DNA from: JACXVD01 sp020446665
Lineage (GTDB): Bacteria; Pseudomonadota; Alphaproteobacteria; Sphingomonadales; Sphingomonadaceae
Direction of reading: 5' to 3'
Length of the DNA: 64,000 nt
Assembly (NCBI GenBank): GCA_041396905.1
Contig: JAWKXQ010000016.1
Location: 1 to 64,000, forward strand
The position numbers and the translations under genes were made by a program. Under the pieces are notes generated by a model that was not told where the DNA came from, ran no database searches, and saw nothing but the letters and a program-made list of their open reading frames with translations. This document shows, piece after piece, positions 25,057 to 34,242 of this stretch; positions within the stretch are counted from its first letter, which is position 1; each line of letters starts with the position of its first letter.

Positions 25057-25968
25057 ATGCCCACATTACGCCAGCTGGAATATCTCGCAGCGCTTGCCGA
25101 TACGCAGCATTTCGGGCGCGCGGCGGCGGCAGTGCATGTCTCGCAGCCCACGCTCAGCCAGCAATTGCGCCAGCTGGAGGCAAAGCTGGGCGTCACATTG
25201 GTGGAGCGCGGCGATTCTCCGGTGCAGCTGACCCCGATCGGGCGCGAAATCGCACAGCGCGCGCGCCAGGTGCTCGTGCAGGTGGATGACATTGTCGATC
25301 TCGCCCGGCGCAGCACCAGCGGCATAGCCGGGACGATCCGCTTTGGCGTGACGCCGACATTGGGGCCCTATCTCATGCCCTCCGTGGTGGCACAATTGCA
25401 CCGCGCGTATCCCGATATGCGGCTTTATATGCGCGAAGGCATACCGGATGACCAACTGGCCGAATTGCGGCGCGGCAGGCTGGACATGCTGCTCGTCCCC
25501 TTGCCCGTGGCAGGGGCCGATCTGCAAATAGAGCCCCTGTTCCGCGAACCGCTCCATCTGGTTGCGCCGCCCGACCATCCGCTGTGCAGGAAGAACCCGC
25601 GCAGCAAGGGCGATCTCGCCGGGCAAGGCGTCCTCAGTCTCGATCCGCGCCATCATTTTCATCGTCAGGCACAGGCCATATGCGACGAATTGGGGGCGGA
25701 ACTGTTGCGCGATTATGAAGGGACCAGCCTCGACAGCCTGCGCCAGATGGCGGGATCCGGCCTGGGTCTGGCCATTCTGCCCGAGCTTTATCTGCATAGC
25801 GAAGTCGGCGGGGAGGATATGGTCGAACGGCTGATCATCACCGACTGGGCCGCCACCCGCTCCATCGCTGCGGTCTGGCGGCAAGGGGCGGCCTATGCGG
25901 ATACATACCGGCTGGTGGCCGAGGCAATCGCTGCAGAAGCGCGCCGCGTGATGGCGAAGCCACTTTAG
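25057..25968 (+). CDS. OxyR-like LysR-family regulator lacking the peroxidatic cysteine
   Basis: LysR-type transcription factor of 303 residues. The winged HTH is at the N-terminus (LRQLEYLAALADTQHFGRAA and then HVSQPTLSQQLRQLEAKLG). The effector domain follows OxyR closely: VAPPDHPLC, then a segment DPRHHFHRQAQAICDELGAE that aligns with E. coli OxyR HCLRDQAMGFC, and TSLDSLRQMAGSGLGLAILP. The residue aligning with Cys199 is phenylalanine; only the Cys208 equivalent remains. It therefore may not sense peroxide as OxyR does. Divergent from nhaA. ATG 25057 is chosen from the conserved N-terminus. Confidence 0.85.
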   Translation: MPTLRQLEYLAALADTQHFGRAAAAVHVSQPTLSQQLRQLEAKLGVTLVERGDSPVQLTPIGREIAQRARQVLVQVDDIVDLARRSTSGIAGTIRFGVTPTLGPYLMPSVVAQLHRAYPDMRLYMREGIPDDQLAELRRGRLDMLLVPLPVAGADLQIEPLFREPLHLVAPPDHPLCRKNPRSKGDLAGQGVLSLDPRHHFHRQAQAICDELGAELLRDYEGTSLDSLRQMAGSGLGLAILPELYLHSEVGGEDMVERLIITDWAATRSIAAVWRQGAAYADTYRLVAEAIAAEARRVMAKPL

Positions 25969-26028
25969 GTGCTTGCACGATCCACGCGATCAGGCACAAG
26001 GGGCGCAAGAGGAGTCCGAGCAGGAACA

Positions 26029-27054
26029 ATGGGGGCAGACAAGCGCAGCAGGGTGACGTCGTTTGACGTGGCCGCGAAGGCGGGCGTGAGCCAGTCTACC
26101 GTTTCGCGTGCGTTGTCCGGATCGCAGACCATCACCGATGCGACCCGCAACCGTGTGCTGGAGGCAGCCCGCGAGCTGGGCTATTTCGTGGATGAACGCG
26201 CGGCGCGCCTGCGCCGGGGGCAGACCGGGACGCTGGTGGTGATCGTTATCACCCGCCCCGGCGAGACCCCGCAACAGGTCAATCCCTTCAGCTATTCGCT
26301 GCTCGGTGCGATTTGCGCGGCGGCGGCCGGGCATGGCTTTGAAACACTGGTATCGCTGCAGGCAGAGCCGGAGAGCTTTTTCGGCCATTATGTTGACCGC
26401 AATCAGGCCGACGGGATGATTGTGATCGGCACCACCGCCAATCAGCCCGCCTGGGACTATTTCCGCGAGATCGGCAAGACCGGTCAGCCCATTGTCTATT
26501 GGGGTTCCCCGCTGGGCGATCTGGATTGGGTCAGTTCGGACAACCAGCAGGGTGCGCGCATGGCCGCGCAGCATCTGATTGATTGCGGCTATCGCAAGAT
26601 CGCCTGTATCGGCGCCGGTGAAACGCGCCAGCGCCAGTTTGCGGAACGGGTGGAAACCTATCGCGCTGTCATGGAGGAAGCCGGGCTGAAGGCGTTGCCG
26701 ATCCCTGTGGAAGAAGGGTTTGAGCGCGACGAGCAGGGCCGCCGCGCCATTGCCGAAATGATTGCGCAGGGGCAGGAATTCGACGCTGTCTTTGCCGTGT
26801 GCGACGCCATCGGCTTTGGCGTGCTGGAGGGGCTGCGCGCCGCCGGTATCAGCGTGCCCGATAATGTCGGTGTGATCGGCTTTGACGGGCTGCAGGCAGG
26901 CGAGCACACCTCCCCGCCGCTCGCCACGATCGAGCCGGACTTTGCCTCTGCCGGGGCGAAGCTGGTGGAGGCTGTGCTGGACCAGTCGCCTGACCAGCCG
27001 ACCCGGCGCGTGCCGGTGCGCTTGCTCGCACGGGGCAGCACTGCGAAGCACTGA
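26029..27054 (+). CDS. LacI-family transcriptional regulator
   Basis: DNA-binding protein of 341 residues with an N-terminal HTH (SFDVAAKAGVSQSTVSRALS) and a periplasmic-binding-protein-like effector domain (ADGMIVIGTTANQPAWDYF, AVCDAIGFGVLEGLRAAGI, NVGVIGFDGL). Such regulators usually respond to a sugar or a related metabolite and act on adjacent transport or catabolic genes, but the neighbours here are trmL and a LysR gene, so the target is unclear. ATG 26029 preceded by GAGCAGGAACA is the start. Confidence 0.9.
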   Translation: MGADKRSRVTSFDVAAKAGVSQSTVSRALSGSQTITDATRNRVLEAARELGYFVDERAARLRRGQTGTLVVIVITRPGETPQQVNPFSYSLLGAICAAAAGHGFETLVSLQAEPESFFGHYVDRNQADGMIVIGTTANQPAWDYFREIGKTGQPIVYWGSPLGDLDWVSSDNQQGARMAAQHLIDCGYRKIACIGAGETRQRQFAERVETYRAVMEEAGLKALPIPVEEGFERDEQGRRAIAEMIAQGQEFDAVFAVCDAIGFGVLEGLRAAGISVPDNVGVIGFDGLQAGEHTSPPLATIEPDFASAGAKLVEAVLDQSPDQPTRRVPVRLLARGSTAKH

Positions 27055-27068
27055 CCCGTCAAACCGCC

Positions 27069-27521
27069 ATGCGCATTGCCTTGTTCGAACCAGAAATTGC
27101 CGGGAATGTCGGCGCGGTGCTGCGCCTCTGCGCTTGCTTCGGCGTGCCTGTCGAACTGATCGAACCGCTTGGGTTCTTGTGGGATGACAAGCGCGTGCGC
27201 CGGGCAGCGATGGATTATATCGACCATGTCACCATCACCCGCCACGCAGGCTTCGATGCTTTTTGCGAGGCTGTGCGCCCCGCCCGGCTGGTGTTGTTCA
27301 CCACCAAGGCGAGCGAATCCGCCTATGAATTTTCCTACCAGCCAGACGATGTGCTGCTGTTCGGCAAGGAAAGCGCCGGTGTGCCACCCGCTGTCGCGGA
27401 CCGCTGCGACGCAAAGCTGCGCCTGCCGATCCGGGCGGAAGTCCGCTCCATGAACCTCGCCACCAGCGCGGCGCTCGCGCTGGGGGAAGGCTTGCGGCAA
27501 ACCGGGCAGCTGCCGACCTAG
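27069..27521 (+). CDS. trmL: tRNA (cytidine(34)-2'-O)-methyltransferase
   Basis: SPOUT-class enzyme that 2'-O-methylates the wobble base of certain leucine tRNAs. The 150-residue protein MRIALFEPEIAGNVGAVLRL has the family motifs DYIDHVTITRHAGFDAF, LLFGKESAGVP (the trefoil knot region) and LPIRAEVRSMNLATSAALAL. It follows the LacI gene by 14 bp. It ends 2 bp from the convergent MFS gene, so no separate terminator fits between them. Confidence 0.93.
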   Translation: MRIALFEPEIAGNVGAVLRLCACFGVPVELIEPLGFLWDDKRVRRAAMDYIDHVTITRHAGFDAFCEAVRPARLVLFTTKASESAYEFSYQPDDVLLFGKESAGVPPAVADRCDAKLRLPIRAEVRSMNLATSAALALGEGLRQTGQLPT

Positions 27522-27523
27522 GA

Positions 27524-28744
27524 TCAGCTCTCTTCCTCTTCCAGCACCGCGACCATGGGCGTGGTACGCGGCAGCGCAGAAAAGCTCTGCTGGTCGGCTT
27601 CGGGAACCGGGGCACTTTGTGCCAGCCGCCACAATCCGAACAGGAACGCCCCGAAAGCTATCGCCCCGATCATCGCGAACAGCCCGCCCGGGCCCAACAG
27701 CAGCATCCCGGCAGAACCAAGCATTGGCCCCACCAGCGCGCCCACCGAATAGGCGAGCACCAGCCCTCCGCTCGCGCCGACACGCTCATCTTCTTCCAGA
27801 TGGTCATTCGAATGGGCGACGCAGAGCGGATAGAGCGCAAAAGTGAACCCGCCAAACAGCGCGCCTAGCGCAATTGTAGCAAAGGCCAGACCTGCGACCG
27901 CATAGAGCGCCGCGCAAAGCGCCACCACCATTGCAAAGCAGCCAAGGATCACCTTGCGCCGGTCAAGCCGGTCCGACAGCATGCCCAGCGGCCATTGCAG
28001 CGCGACACCGCCTGCAATCACGATGGAGGTGAACAGCGCGACCTGTGACAGGCCCATCCCGGTTCGGCTGACATAGACCGCCCCCAGCGCATAAAACGCG
28101 CCCAACATGCCCCCGGTGGCAATCGTCCCGACAATTCCCAGCGGCGATGCGCTATAGAGCCTGCGCGGGGAAAAGGGCGCGAGCTTCTCCACCGCAGGCT
28201 GTTCCATCCGCGTCAGCGCAACGGGCAAAACGGCGAGCGAAAGCAAGATTGCCGACAGCATGAAGGGCAGCGAAGGTGCGATGTCGTTAAGATTGAGCAG
28301 GAACTGCCCGCCTGCCTGCCCGCCATAGAGCACGATCATATAGGAAGCGAGGATCGTGCTGCGCGTGGTCGGGCTGGCTTGACGGTTGAGCCAGCTTTCC
28401 AGGCAGACGAACACGCCCGACATCACGAAGCCGTCGATGAAACGCAGCATCGTCCACAGAGCAGCATTGGTGACAATCGCATAGGCGAGGCTGCTGGCGG
28501 AGAAGAGCGAAACAAACACGGAAAAGGCGCGAATATGCCCGATCCGCGCAATCAGCTTGGGCGCTTGCAAGGAGCCGATTGTCTGCCCGCCAAAATAGGC
28601 CGTGGCCGCAAGGCCGATAGTGAGCGCGCTCGCTCCATCCTGCTCCAGCCGGATGGCGATCAGCGTGGACAGGAAGCCGCTGCCAACCATGATCATGAAG
28701 ATCGCCAGCAGGAGTGTCCGGACAGAGAGGAGCGGGGCAAGCAT
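27524..28744 (-). CDS. MFS transporter
   Basis: Inner-membrane protein of 406 residues with about twelve hydrophobic segments in two halves. The first begins LLSVRTLLLAIFMIMVGSGF, and the second half starts near SRTGMGLSQVALFTSIVIAG. The inter-helix motif GMLSDRLDRRKVILG after helix 8 is a typical MFS signature. The family resembles YcaD/UMF1-type permeases of unknown substrate. No associated regulator is nearby. ATG at 28744 lacks a strong ribosome-binding site. Confidence 0.85.
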   Translation of the reverse strand: MLAPLLSVRTLLLAIFMIMVGSGFLSTLIAIRLEQDGASALTIGLAATAYFGGQTIGSLQAPKLIARIGHIRAFSVFVSLFSASSLAYAIVTNAALWTMLRFIDGFVMSGVFVCLESWLNRQASPTTRSTILASYMIVLYGGQAGGQFLLNLNDIAPSLPFMLSAILLSLAVLPVALTRMEQPAVEKLAPFSPRRLYSASPLGIVGTIATGGMLGAFYALGAVYVSRTGMGLSQVALFTSIVIAGGVALQWPLGMLSDRLDRRKVILGCFAMVVALCAALYAVAGLAFATIALGALFGGFTFALYPLCVAHSNDHLEEDERVGASGGLVLAYSVGALVGPMLGSAGMLLLGPGGLFAMIGAIAFGAFLFGLWRLAQSAPVPEADQQSFSALPRTTPMVAVLEEEES

Positions 28745-28823
28745 GGCGGCGGGCTAGCATTTTCCACCCCGGCCTCGCTACCCCTCGCTCGACAGGCTGC
28801 GACCCGGCCCTTAGGCTGGCACG

Positions 28824-29162
28824 ATGGACATGATTGATTTCGCCGACTTCCTCAAGCTGGATATTCGTGCCGGGACAGTGATCGATGCCCAGCCCTTCCC
28901 CGAAGCGCGCAAGCCCGCGATCAAGCTATGGGTCAATTTCGGCGCACCGCTGGGGGTGAAGAAGAGCTCTGCCCAGATTACCGATCATTATACGCCAGAG
29001 GGTTTGGTGGGGCACAAGGTGATGGCGGTGGTCAATTTCCCGCCGCGCCAGATCGGGCCGATGCTGTCGGAAGTGCTGGTGCTGGGCTTTCCCGATGCGG
29101 ATGGCAAGATCGTGCTCGCCGCGCCGCAAGGCGAGGTGCCTGACGGTTCACGTCTGGCCTAG
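28824..29162 (+). CDS. csaA: CsaA-like tRNA-binding protein
   Basis: Small protein of 112 residues with a single OB-fold EMAP/tRNA-binding domain: LDIRAGTVIDAQPFPEARKP, then KKSSAQITDHYTPEGLVG, VMAVVNFPPRQIGPMLSEVL and LAAPQGEVPDGSRL. CsaA proteins show chaperone-like or tRNA-binding activity. ATG 28830 is an alternative start. Its 3' end overlaps the convergent sulfotransferase gene by 15 bp. Confidence 0.92.
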   Translation: MDMIDFADFLKLDIRAGTVIDAQPFPEARKPAIKLWVNFGAPLGVKKSSAQITDHYTPEGLVGHKVMAVVNFPPRQIGPMLSEVLVLGFPDADGKIVLAAPQGEVPDGSRLA

Positions 29163-31109
29163 CGCATCCTTCAGAGGCCCGAGCCATGGCTCATAGGGCT
29201 TCCATGCGCCTTGACCCGCGCGGTTGATCGGGCGGCGGACCTGTTCACTGCTGGCCGTGCGCACTGCGCGATCGGTCTTGTGGAATTGCAGACACGCCTC
29301 CTCGAACGGTAGCCCGCAATAGTCGAGCATCCGCCGCACCTGCCCTTCGAGATCGTCGAGCACATCCTCGTGCTGCACGCGCAGCACCTTGCCCGGCAAC
29401 ACCGCGTCCCAATGGTCCATCAGCCGCACATAATCCGCGTAATAGCGGCCGACCTCTTCCAACCCATAGGTAAACTCTTGCCCCTCAGCGAAGAGCTGCT
29501 TGAAACCGGAGAAACAGCAATCCATCGGATCGCGCCGCGCATCGATGATTTTCGCATTGGGCAGGATCAGCTGGATGAGGCCGATATGGCGGAAATTGTT
29601 GGGCATCTTGTCGATGAAGAAGGGCGCGCCTTGCCGGTGGATGCGGGTGTTCTCGATGAAGTCGCGCCCGAAGCCGGCCAATTGCTCGGCAGTGAGATCA
29701 TGCAGCACCTGCGGATAGAGGCTCTGCCCCGCCTTACGGCCGCGCAGCCGGTGCGCCAGCGCCAGTATATTGGGCAGCTCCAGCGTGCCATCGACCTGGC
29801 TGTGGCTGGCAAGGATCTGTTCGAGCAAGGTCGAACCGGCCCGCGGCAGGCCAAGGATGAAGATCGGGTCTGGCGCATGGTGGCCGGCACCGGCATGTTT
29901 TTCAAACAGCTCCGCCGTGCACTGCCGGGCCTGCTTTGCCAGCTCTTCGCTCATCTGGTCCGCGCTGTAGCGGGTCTGCTGGCGCTTCAGCGTGTTGCCC
30001 TGCTCGTAATAATGGAAGCTGCCAGCATAATCCTGGCGATCCTCCAGCGCCTTGCCCAGCGCAAAGGACAGGTGAACGCGGTCCATGAAGGCGAGATCGG
30101 GCCGCTCCAGCTGCGCGCGCATGGCGGCAATATCGGGTTCGTCGAACTGCCAGGTCTTGAGATTGGCCAGCGCATACCAGGCATCGCCATGGTCAGGCTT
30201 GCCGGAAATGGCGCTGCGGTAGGATGCGACCGCTTCATCCTGCTTGCCGGTGGTTTTCAGCGCATGGCCGCGGCTGGTCAGCGTGGCGGGATCGCCGGGC
30301 ACCTTTGCCAGCACCGCATCGAACAGCTCGAATGCGCGATCATACTCGCCGGTCTGCATGCTTTCGATCGCCAGATGCGACTGGAACAGCGGATTGTCCG
30401 GGTCGCGCGCATGCAGCGCCTCGGCCTGTTCGCGCGCAGCCTCGAACTTTTGCCGCCGCCGCAGCGCGTCAATATAGTCCAGCCGCAGCTGGATATTGTC
30501 GGGATCGAACGCCACCGCGCTGTCGAGCAGGAATTCGGCGTCGTCGAGAATGCCCAGCTTGATTCCGATCTGGGCGAGCAGCCGCATCCCTTCCACGTCG
30601 CGCGGATGCTGGCGCAGATAGTGGCGGCAGATTTCCTCGGCCCGCAGCAAGCGGCCTTCATGCAGATGGTTGGTCACTGCCAGCAATTCGCGCGGCATGG
30701 TGCGCAAGCGATCAGCCTGCGCTGTCGCCGCTGCTGCTTCGGCCTGCCGCCCTTGTCCAGCCTGCAATTGCGCCAGCGCGCGCCAGCTCGCCTCCAGCGC
30801 GGGGTTGAAGCGGGTCGCTCGCTCGAACGCAGCCAGCGCCGCTGCTGCATCCCCCCGCGCCCGCGCCAGATGCCCGGCCTCTTGCCATGCGCGGCCATAT
30901 TCAGGCGATGCCGCATGCAAGCGCTGCAGCCAGTCCTGCGCTGCCTCGAACTGCTTGAGATAGCGGCTGGCAACCGCCGCCAGATAGAGCGCTTCGGCAT
31001 CGCCGGGCGCTTCGTTCGACACGGCTTCGGCCAGAGCCAGCCCGCCAGCGAAATCGCCCGCTTGCAAGGCCTGCTGCGCCTGCTGCATAATATCCGCGTG
31101 ATTGGCCAT
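29148..31109 (-). CDS. TPR-repeat sulfotransferase family protein
   Basis: Fusion-type protein of 653 residues. The N-terminal ~430 residues are tetratricopeptide repeats (for example DADEALYLAAVASRYLKQF-type helices; PDHGDAWYALANLKTW). The C-terminal part is a sulfotransferase domain: PIFILGLPRAGSTLLEQILA is the PAPS 5'-phosphosulfate loop, and IIDARRDPMDCCFSGFKQLF the 3'-phosphate-binding segment. Many alphaproteobacteria carry such TPR-sulfotransferases, with unknown acceptors. I chose ATG 31109 (MANHADIMQQAQQAL). It is next to a TonB receptor on the same strand, 76 bp away. Confidence 0.9.
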   Translation of the reverse strand: MANHADIMQQAQQALQAGDFAGGLALAEAVSNEAPGDAEALYLAAVASRYLKQFEAAQDWLQRLHAASPEYGRAWQEAGHLARARGDAAAALAAFERATRFNPALEASWRALAQLQAGQGRQAEAAAATAQADRLRTMPRELLAVTNHLHEGRLLRAEEICRHYLRQHPRDVEGMRLLAQIGIKLGILDDAEFLLDSAVAFDPDNIQLRLDYIDALRRRQKFEAAREQAEALHARDPDNPLFQSHLAIESMQTGEYDRAFELFDAVLAKVPGDPATLTSRGHALKTTGKQDEAVASYRSAISGKPDHGDAWYALANLKTWQFDEPDIAAMRAQLERPDLAFMDRVHLSFALGKALEDRQDYAGSFHYYEQGNTLKRQQTRYSADQMSEELAKQARQCTAELFEKHAGAGHHAPDPIFILGLPRAGSTLLEQILASHSQVDGTLELPNILALAHRLRGRKAGQSLYPQVLHDLTAEQLAGFGRDFIENTRIHRQGAPFFIDKMPNNFRHIGLIQLILPNAKIIDARRDPMDCCFSGFKQLFAEGQEFTYGLEEVGRYYADYVRLMDHWDAVLPGKVLRVQHEDVLDDLEGQVRRMLDYCGLPFEEACLQFHKTDRAVRTASSEQVRRPINRAGQGAWKPYEPWLGPLKDALGQT

Positions 31110-31185
31110 GGCTGTGTCCCTGCCAGATATGCGAAGCGGCGGGCAAGGCTTTCGCCCGCCCGCCGCCAGCAATCAGATCGTCGGC

Positions 31186-33822
31186 CTAGTAGTCGAAGCC
31201 AACCCGCACGCCCACGGTCAGCGGACGATTGACAGTGATCCGGGCGCGGTCATTGACGAAATTGCCAGCCACCTGCGCGCGCTTGTCCGTCAGATTGTCT
31301 CCGAACAGCTCAATCGACCACTCGTTCTTCCTGACGCCAGCCGAGAGGCTGAAAGTCGTGTAGCTGTCGAGCTTGATCTTGTTGATCTCGATAATGTCCG
31401 TGAACTTTGACGAGGAATGGTTCACCTGCGGCATGATGTGGAACCGCAGATCCCCTGCCTCCCATTCATAGCGGACCCGCATATTGCCCTGGAAGGACGG
31501 CGCATAGGCCAGCTTTCCGCCCTGCACCACATCGTTGGTCGGGGTCAGCACGTCAGTGATCTTCGTGTCGAGGATGGAGAACGCACCGGCCACGGTCAGG
31601 CCCGGCATGGCATAGGGTGCCACGGTGAATTCACCTTCCACGCCCTTGATCTCTGCATTGGCCGCATTGTCCGAGAAGAACAGATTGGTGATGCTGGGAT
31701 CGAAGATCGTGGTCTGCAGACGGCTGATATCCACGAAGAAGGCACTGCCGTTGATGCGCAGCTGGCCATCGGCAAGGTCCATCTTCCAACCGAATTCGTA
31801 ATTCTTCACTTCATCGGTTTCGAGCTCGAACGGCACGGTATAGCCGGCGCCATTGGTCGCACCGCCGGGGCGGTTAAGCAGGCCGGGGCGGAAGCCTTCC
31901 GAATAGGTGATGTAAAACAGCAAGTCTTCGGTCGGGGTCAACGTGGCCGTGCCCTTGAAGATGGTGCCAGAGGTTTTCGCCTTGTCCGGCGCACTGAGCG
32001 CGTTGAACACCTGAGTAGCCTGGGCAAGGCTAAGACCCGCCGCCTGGATATCGGCGATGCTCTGCCCCTGAGTAAAGGTCTGGCGCAGCGCCGGCGAACA
32101 GCTACCGATGAAGGTGTACTGACCGTCACCATCATACAGGTCGTTCAGGTCGGTACCAAAGGCATCCTGGTCCGTAGCGCTGAACGAGTTACAGAAGGAA
32201 CCGTTGGCGCTGCCTTCAAAGTCCACCTTGATGTTGTAGTAACGCGCACCAACCATCACGCTCAGCAGGTCCGGCACCACATCAAACGTGGCTTCACCGA
32301 ACAGGCCATATTGCTCATCGGTACGACGAATGTCGTTGCGGAAGATCGTGTCTGCCGGGAACGGGCCCGGATCGCTGGTGTAGCCGGTCTGCGGGAAGTT
32401 CGGCTTGAACGGGCCGAACGGTGCAGCCAGCACATTGCCCGGATAGGCGAAGTCATTGCGTTCCTTCAGTTCCAGGTCCGAATAGAAGCCACCAGCCGTC
32501 ACGCGGAAGCGACTGTCTGCGGGCGTGTTGAAGCGCAGTTCCTGTGTGAACACGGTCGTGTTGGAATCCGACGTCACATAGAGATTCGGCGCCTGGCAAG
32601 TGCCGCTGGGATTGGCCATGCCCGGATAAGTAACCGAGCCATCGCAGATATAGTAGGGCAGATACTGGCCGACGAAGAGATAGTCGGAATAATCCACCCG
32701 CTGCTGCGTCTCGCGGTCGGTATAGGCACCGGTATAGACGACATCGAGCATGGCCAGGCGGCCTTCGACCGTCCAGCTGGTGTTGGAGAAATCATCTTCC
32801 AGGCGATCATCTTCGTAACGCTGGATGTCGAGATTATCGAGGCCAAGGTCCGGATCGGCAAAGAACACGCCATCGGATTCAACGCTCTGGCGCATATGCG
32901 ATACGGTCAGGCGCCAGTCGGGCGTGAATTCATACAACGCAGAAACGCGGAACCCGGCATATTGCGTGTCGTTGAAATTGTCCTGCACCTTGCCGGCATT
33001 GTCAGCCGCGATGAAGTTGACCGCTGAAAGGTCTGCACCGGCCTGGAAGCCGCCGCGCAGCGTGCTGACCGGGACACCATTGGCACGCACCGTACCTGCC
33101 GGGCGGAAGCGGGCGCTTTCACTGGCATCGCGGGTTCCGGCAACATTGTCGATATAGCCGCCCTGGTCATCGAGGAAGACGACGCCGCGCAGGGCGACGC
33201 TGTCGGTCACCGGCAGGTTGATCATCGCGTCTGCCTTGTAGGATGTCTCGCCACCCTTGGTGAAGGAGGTTTCAAGGTTCACGCCTACGTCAAAGCCGGA
33301 CAGGCTCGGCTTGTTGGTGATCAGGCGGACCACGCCGGCCTGCGAGCTGGCACCGAACAGTGTGCCCTGCGGACCGGAGAGGACTTCGATACGCTCAAGG
33401 TCAACTGCGTAAACATCCAGGTTACGGCCCGGCTGGGCAAGCGGCTGGTCGTCAAGATACATTGCCACATTGGGGGCGAGGCCTGCCACACCGGCGGTGG
33501 TCAGGTTTGGCGTGGTAGAGGCGAGGCCGCGAATATAGATCGTCGACTGGCCGGGGCCGCTGCCGCCCGCCGTCACATTCGGCAGCTGGGCGAGGTAATC
33601 GTCAAAGGTGGAGATACCCAACTCACCGAGCTGCTCCTCACCGATGGCGTTCACGGAAATGGCAACATCCTGCAGGTCTTCGCTGCGCTTGGTCGCGGTC
33701 ACGACGATCTGTTGGACACCACCTTCACGGGCGGGTGCGGCAGGCGCTTCCTGCGCAACGGCCGGCACGGCAATGGCTGTGGCAAGCGCGCAAACGGACG
33801 CGCTGCTGGCAAATTTAAGCAT
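31186..33822 (-). CDS. TonB-dependent receptor (first of three)
   Basis: Outer-membrane receptor of about 878 residues. After a signal peptide (LKFASSASVCALATAIAVPA, ...VAQ) comes the TonB-box-like QQIVVTATKRSEDLQDVAIS and the plug domain (STIYIRGLAS, RIEVLSGPQGTLFGASSQAG). A 22-strand barrel follows, ending ...GVRVGFDY with an aromatic last residue. ATG 33822 fits the signal peptide; the ATG at 33864 is less likely. The ligand is unknown. Sphingomonads typically carry many such receptors for oligosaccharides or xenobiotics. The receptor precedes a sulfotransferase gene, so co-transcription is possible. Confidence 0.93.
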   Translation of the reverse strand: MLKFASSASVCALATAIAVPAVAQEAPAAPAREGGVQQIVVTATKRSEDLQDVAISVNAIGEEQLGELGISTFDDYLAQLPNVTAGGSGPGQSTIYIRGLASTTPNLTTAGVAGLAPNVAMYLDDQPLAQPGRNLDVYAVDLERIEVLSGPQGTLFGASSQAGVVRLITNKPSLSGFDVGVNLETSFTKGGETSYKADAMINLPVTDSVALRGVVFLDDQGGYIDNVAGTRDASESARFRPAGTVRANGVPVSTLRGGFQAGADLSAVNFIAADNAGKVQDNFNDTQYAGFRVSALYEFTPDWRLTVSHMRQSVESDGVFFADPDLGLDNLDIQRYEDDRLEDDFSNTSWTVEGRLAMLDVVYTGAYTDRETQQRVDYSDYLFVGQYLPYYICDGSVTYPGMANPSGTCQAPNLYVTSDSNTTVFTQELRFNTPADSRFRVTAGGFYSDLELKERNDFAYPGNVLAAPFGPFKPNFPQTGYTSDPGPFPADTIFRNDIRRTDEQYGLFGEATFDVVPDLLSVMVGARYYNIKVDFEGSANGSFCNSFSATDQDAFGTDLNDLYDGDGQYTFIGSCSPALRQTFTQGQSIADIQAAGLSLAQATQVFNALSAPDKAKTSGTIFKGTATLTPTEDLLFYITYSEGFRPGLLNRPGGATNGAGYTVPFELETDEVKNYEFGWKMDLADGQLRINGSAFFVDISRLQTTIFDPSITNLFFSDNAANAEIKGVEGEFTVAPYAMPGLTVAGAFSILDTKITDVLTPTNDVVQGGKLAYAPSFQGNMRVRYEWEAGDLRFHIMPQVNHSSSKFTDIIEINKIKLDSYTTFSLSAGVRKNEWSIELFGDNLTDKRAQVAGNFVNDRARITVNRPLTVGVRVGFDY

Positions 33823-34242
33823 TTGGGATTTCCCTCTGTTGTTCTTCTCGAACCTGAGCGCCATGCGAACCCTGATGGTTCAGCGGGCAACGACGAAATA
33901 TAGAGCGTTCTGGAAATGAACATTCGTCGTGTGGGCGCGGCCCGTAACAAAGTGATGTCGCTCAATCCACCGGGTAGAGGAAAATTATTTTATTCGCTGC
34001 AAAACCCGTTGCAAAATGACAACACAGGGCAATAGATTCCCTGACTCATTTTTAAGGAATCTCATGCTCATTTATTGATGAAGTGTAATTTATATTAAAG
34101 GTCAACAATATGCATGATTGCTCAAGAAACAGTTAATATAATATATTTTATACTTGTTCTTTACTTATTTTTATAGGCATGGTCGCGCAAGTGCTTGCGC
34201 AGTAAAGGCAAGTCACGATCTGCAACTACTTGAGTGGCTGGC
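33823..34242. other. Intergenic region with an AT-rich patch
   Basis: This 420-bp gap separates a TonB receptor and a BCCT transporter, both on the minus strand. From about 33980 to 34182 the DNA is very AT-rich (for example TTAATATAATATATTTTATA) in an otherwise GC-rich region, with no ORF. A GCGCAAG-TG-CTTGCGC palindrome is at 34185-34200. No T-tract follows it on the transporter's downstream side, so it is not a good terminator. Promoters for the receptor are expected just upstream of 33822. Confidence 0.5.

Noticed and set aside
29370..33027. Long plus-strand open frames opposite the sulfotransferase and TonB receptor
   Set aside because: Shadow frames of conserved minus-strand genes: low complexity, no start signals, no family features.
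34185..34200. Terminator for the BCCT gene
   Set aside because: The palindrome GCGCAAG-TG-CTTGCGC is exact, but no T-tract follows in the direction of transcription.
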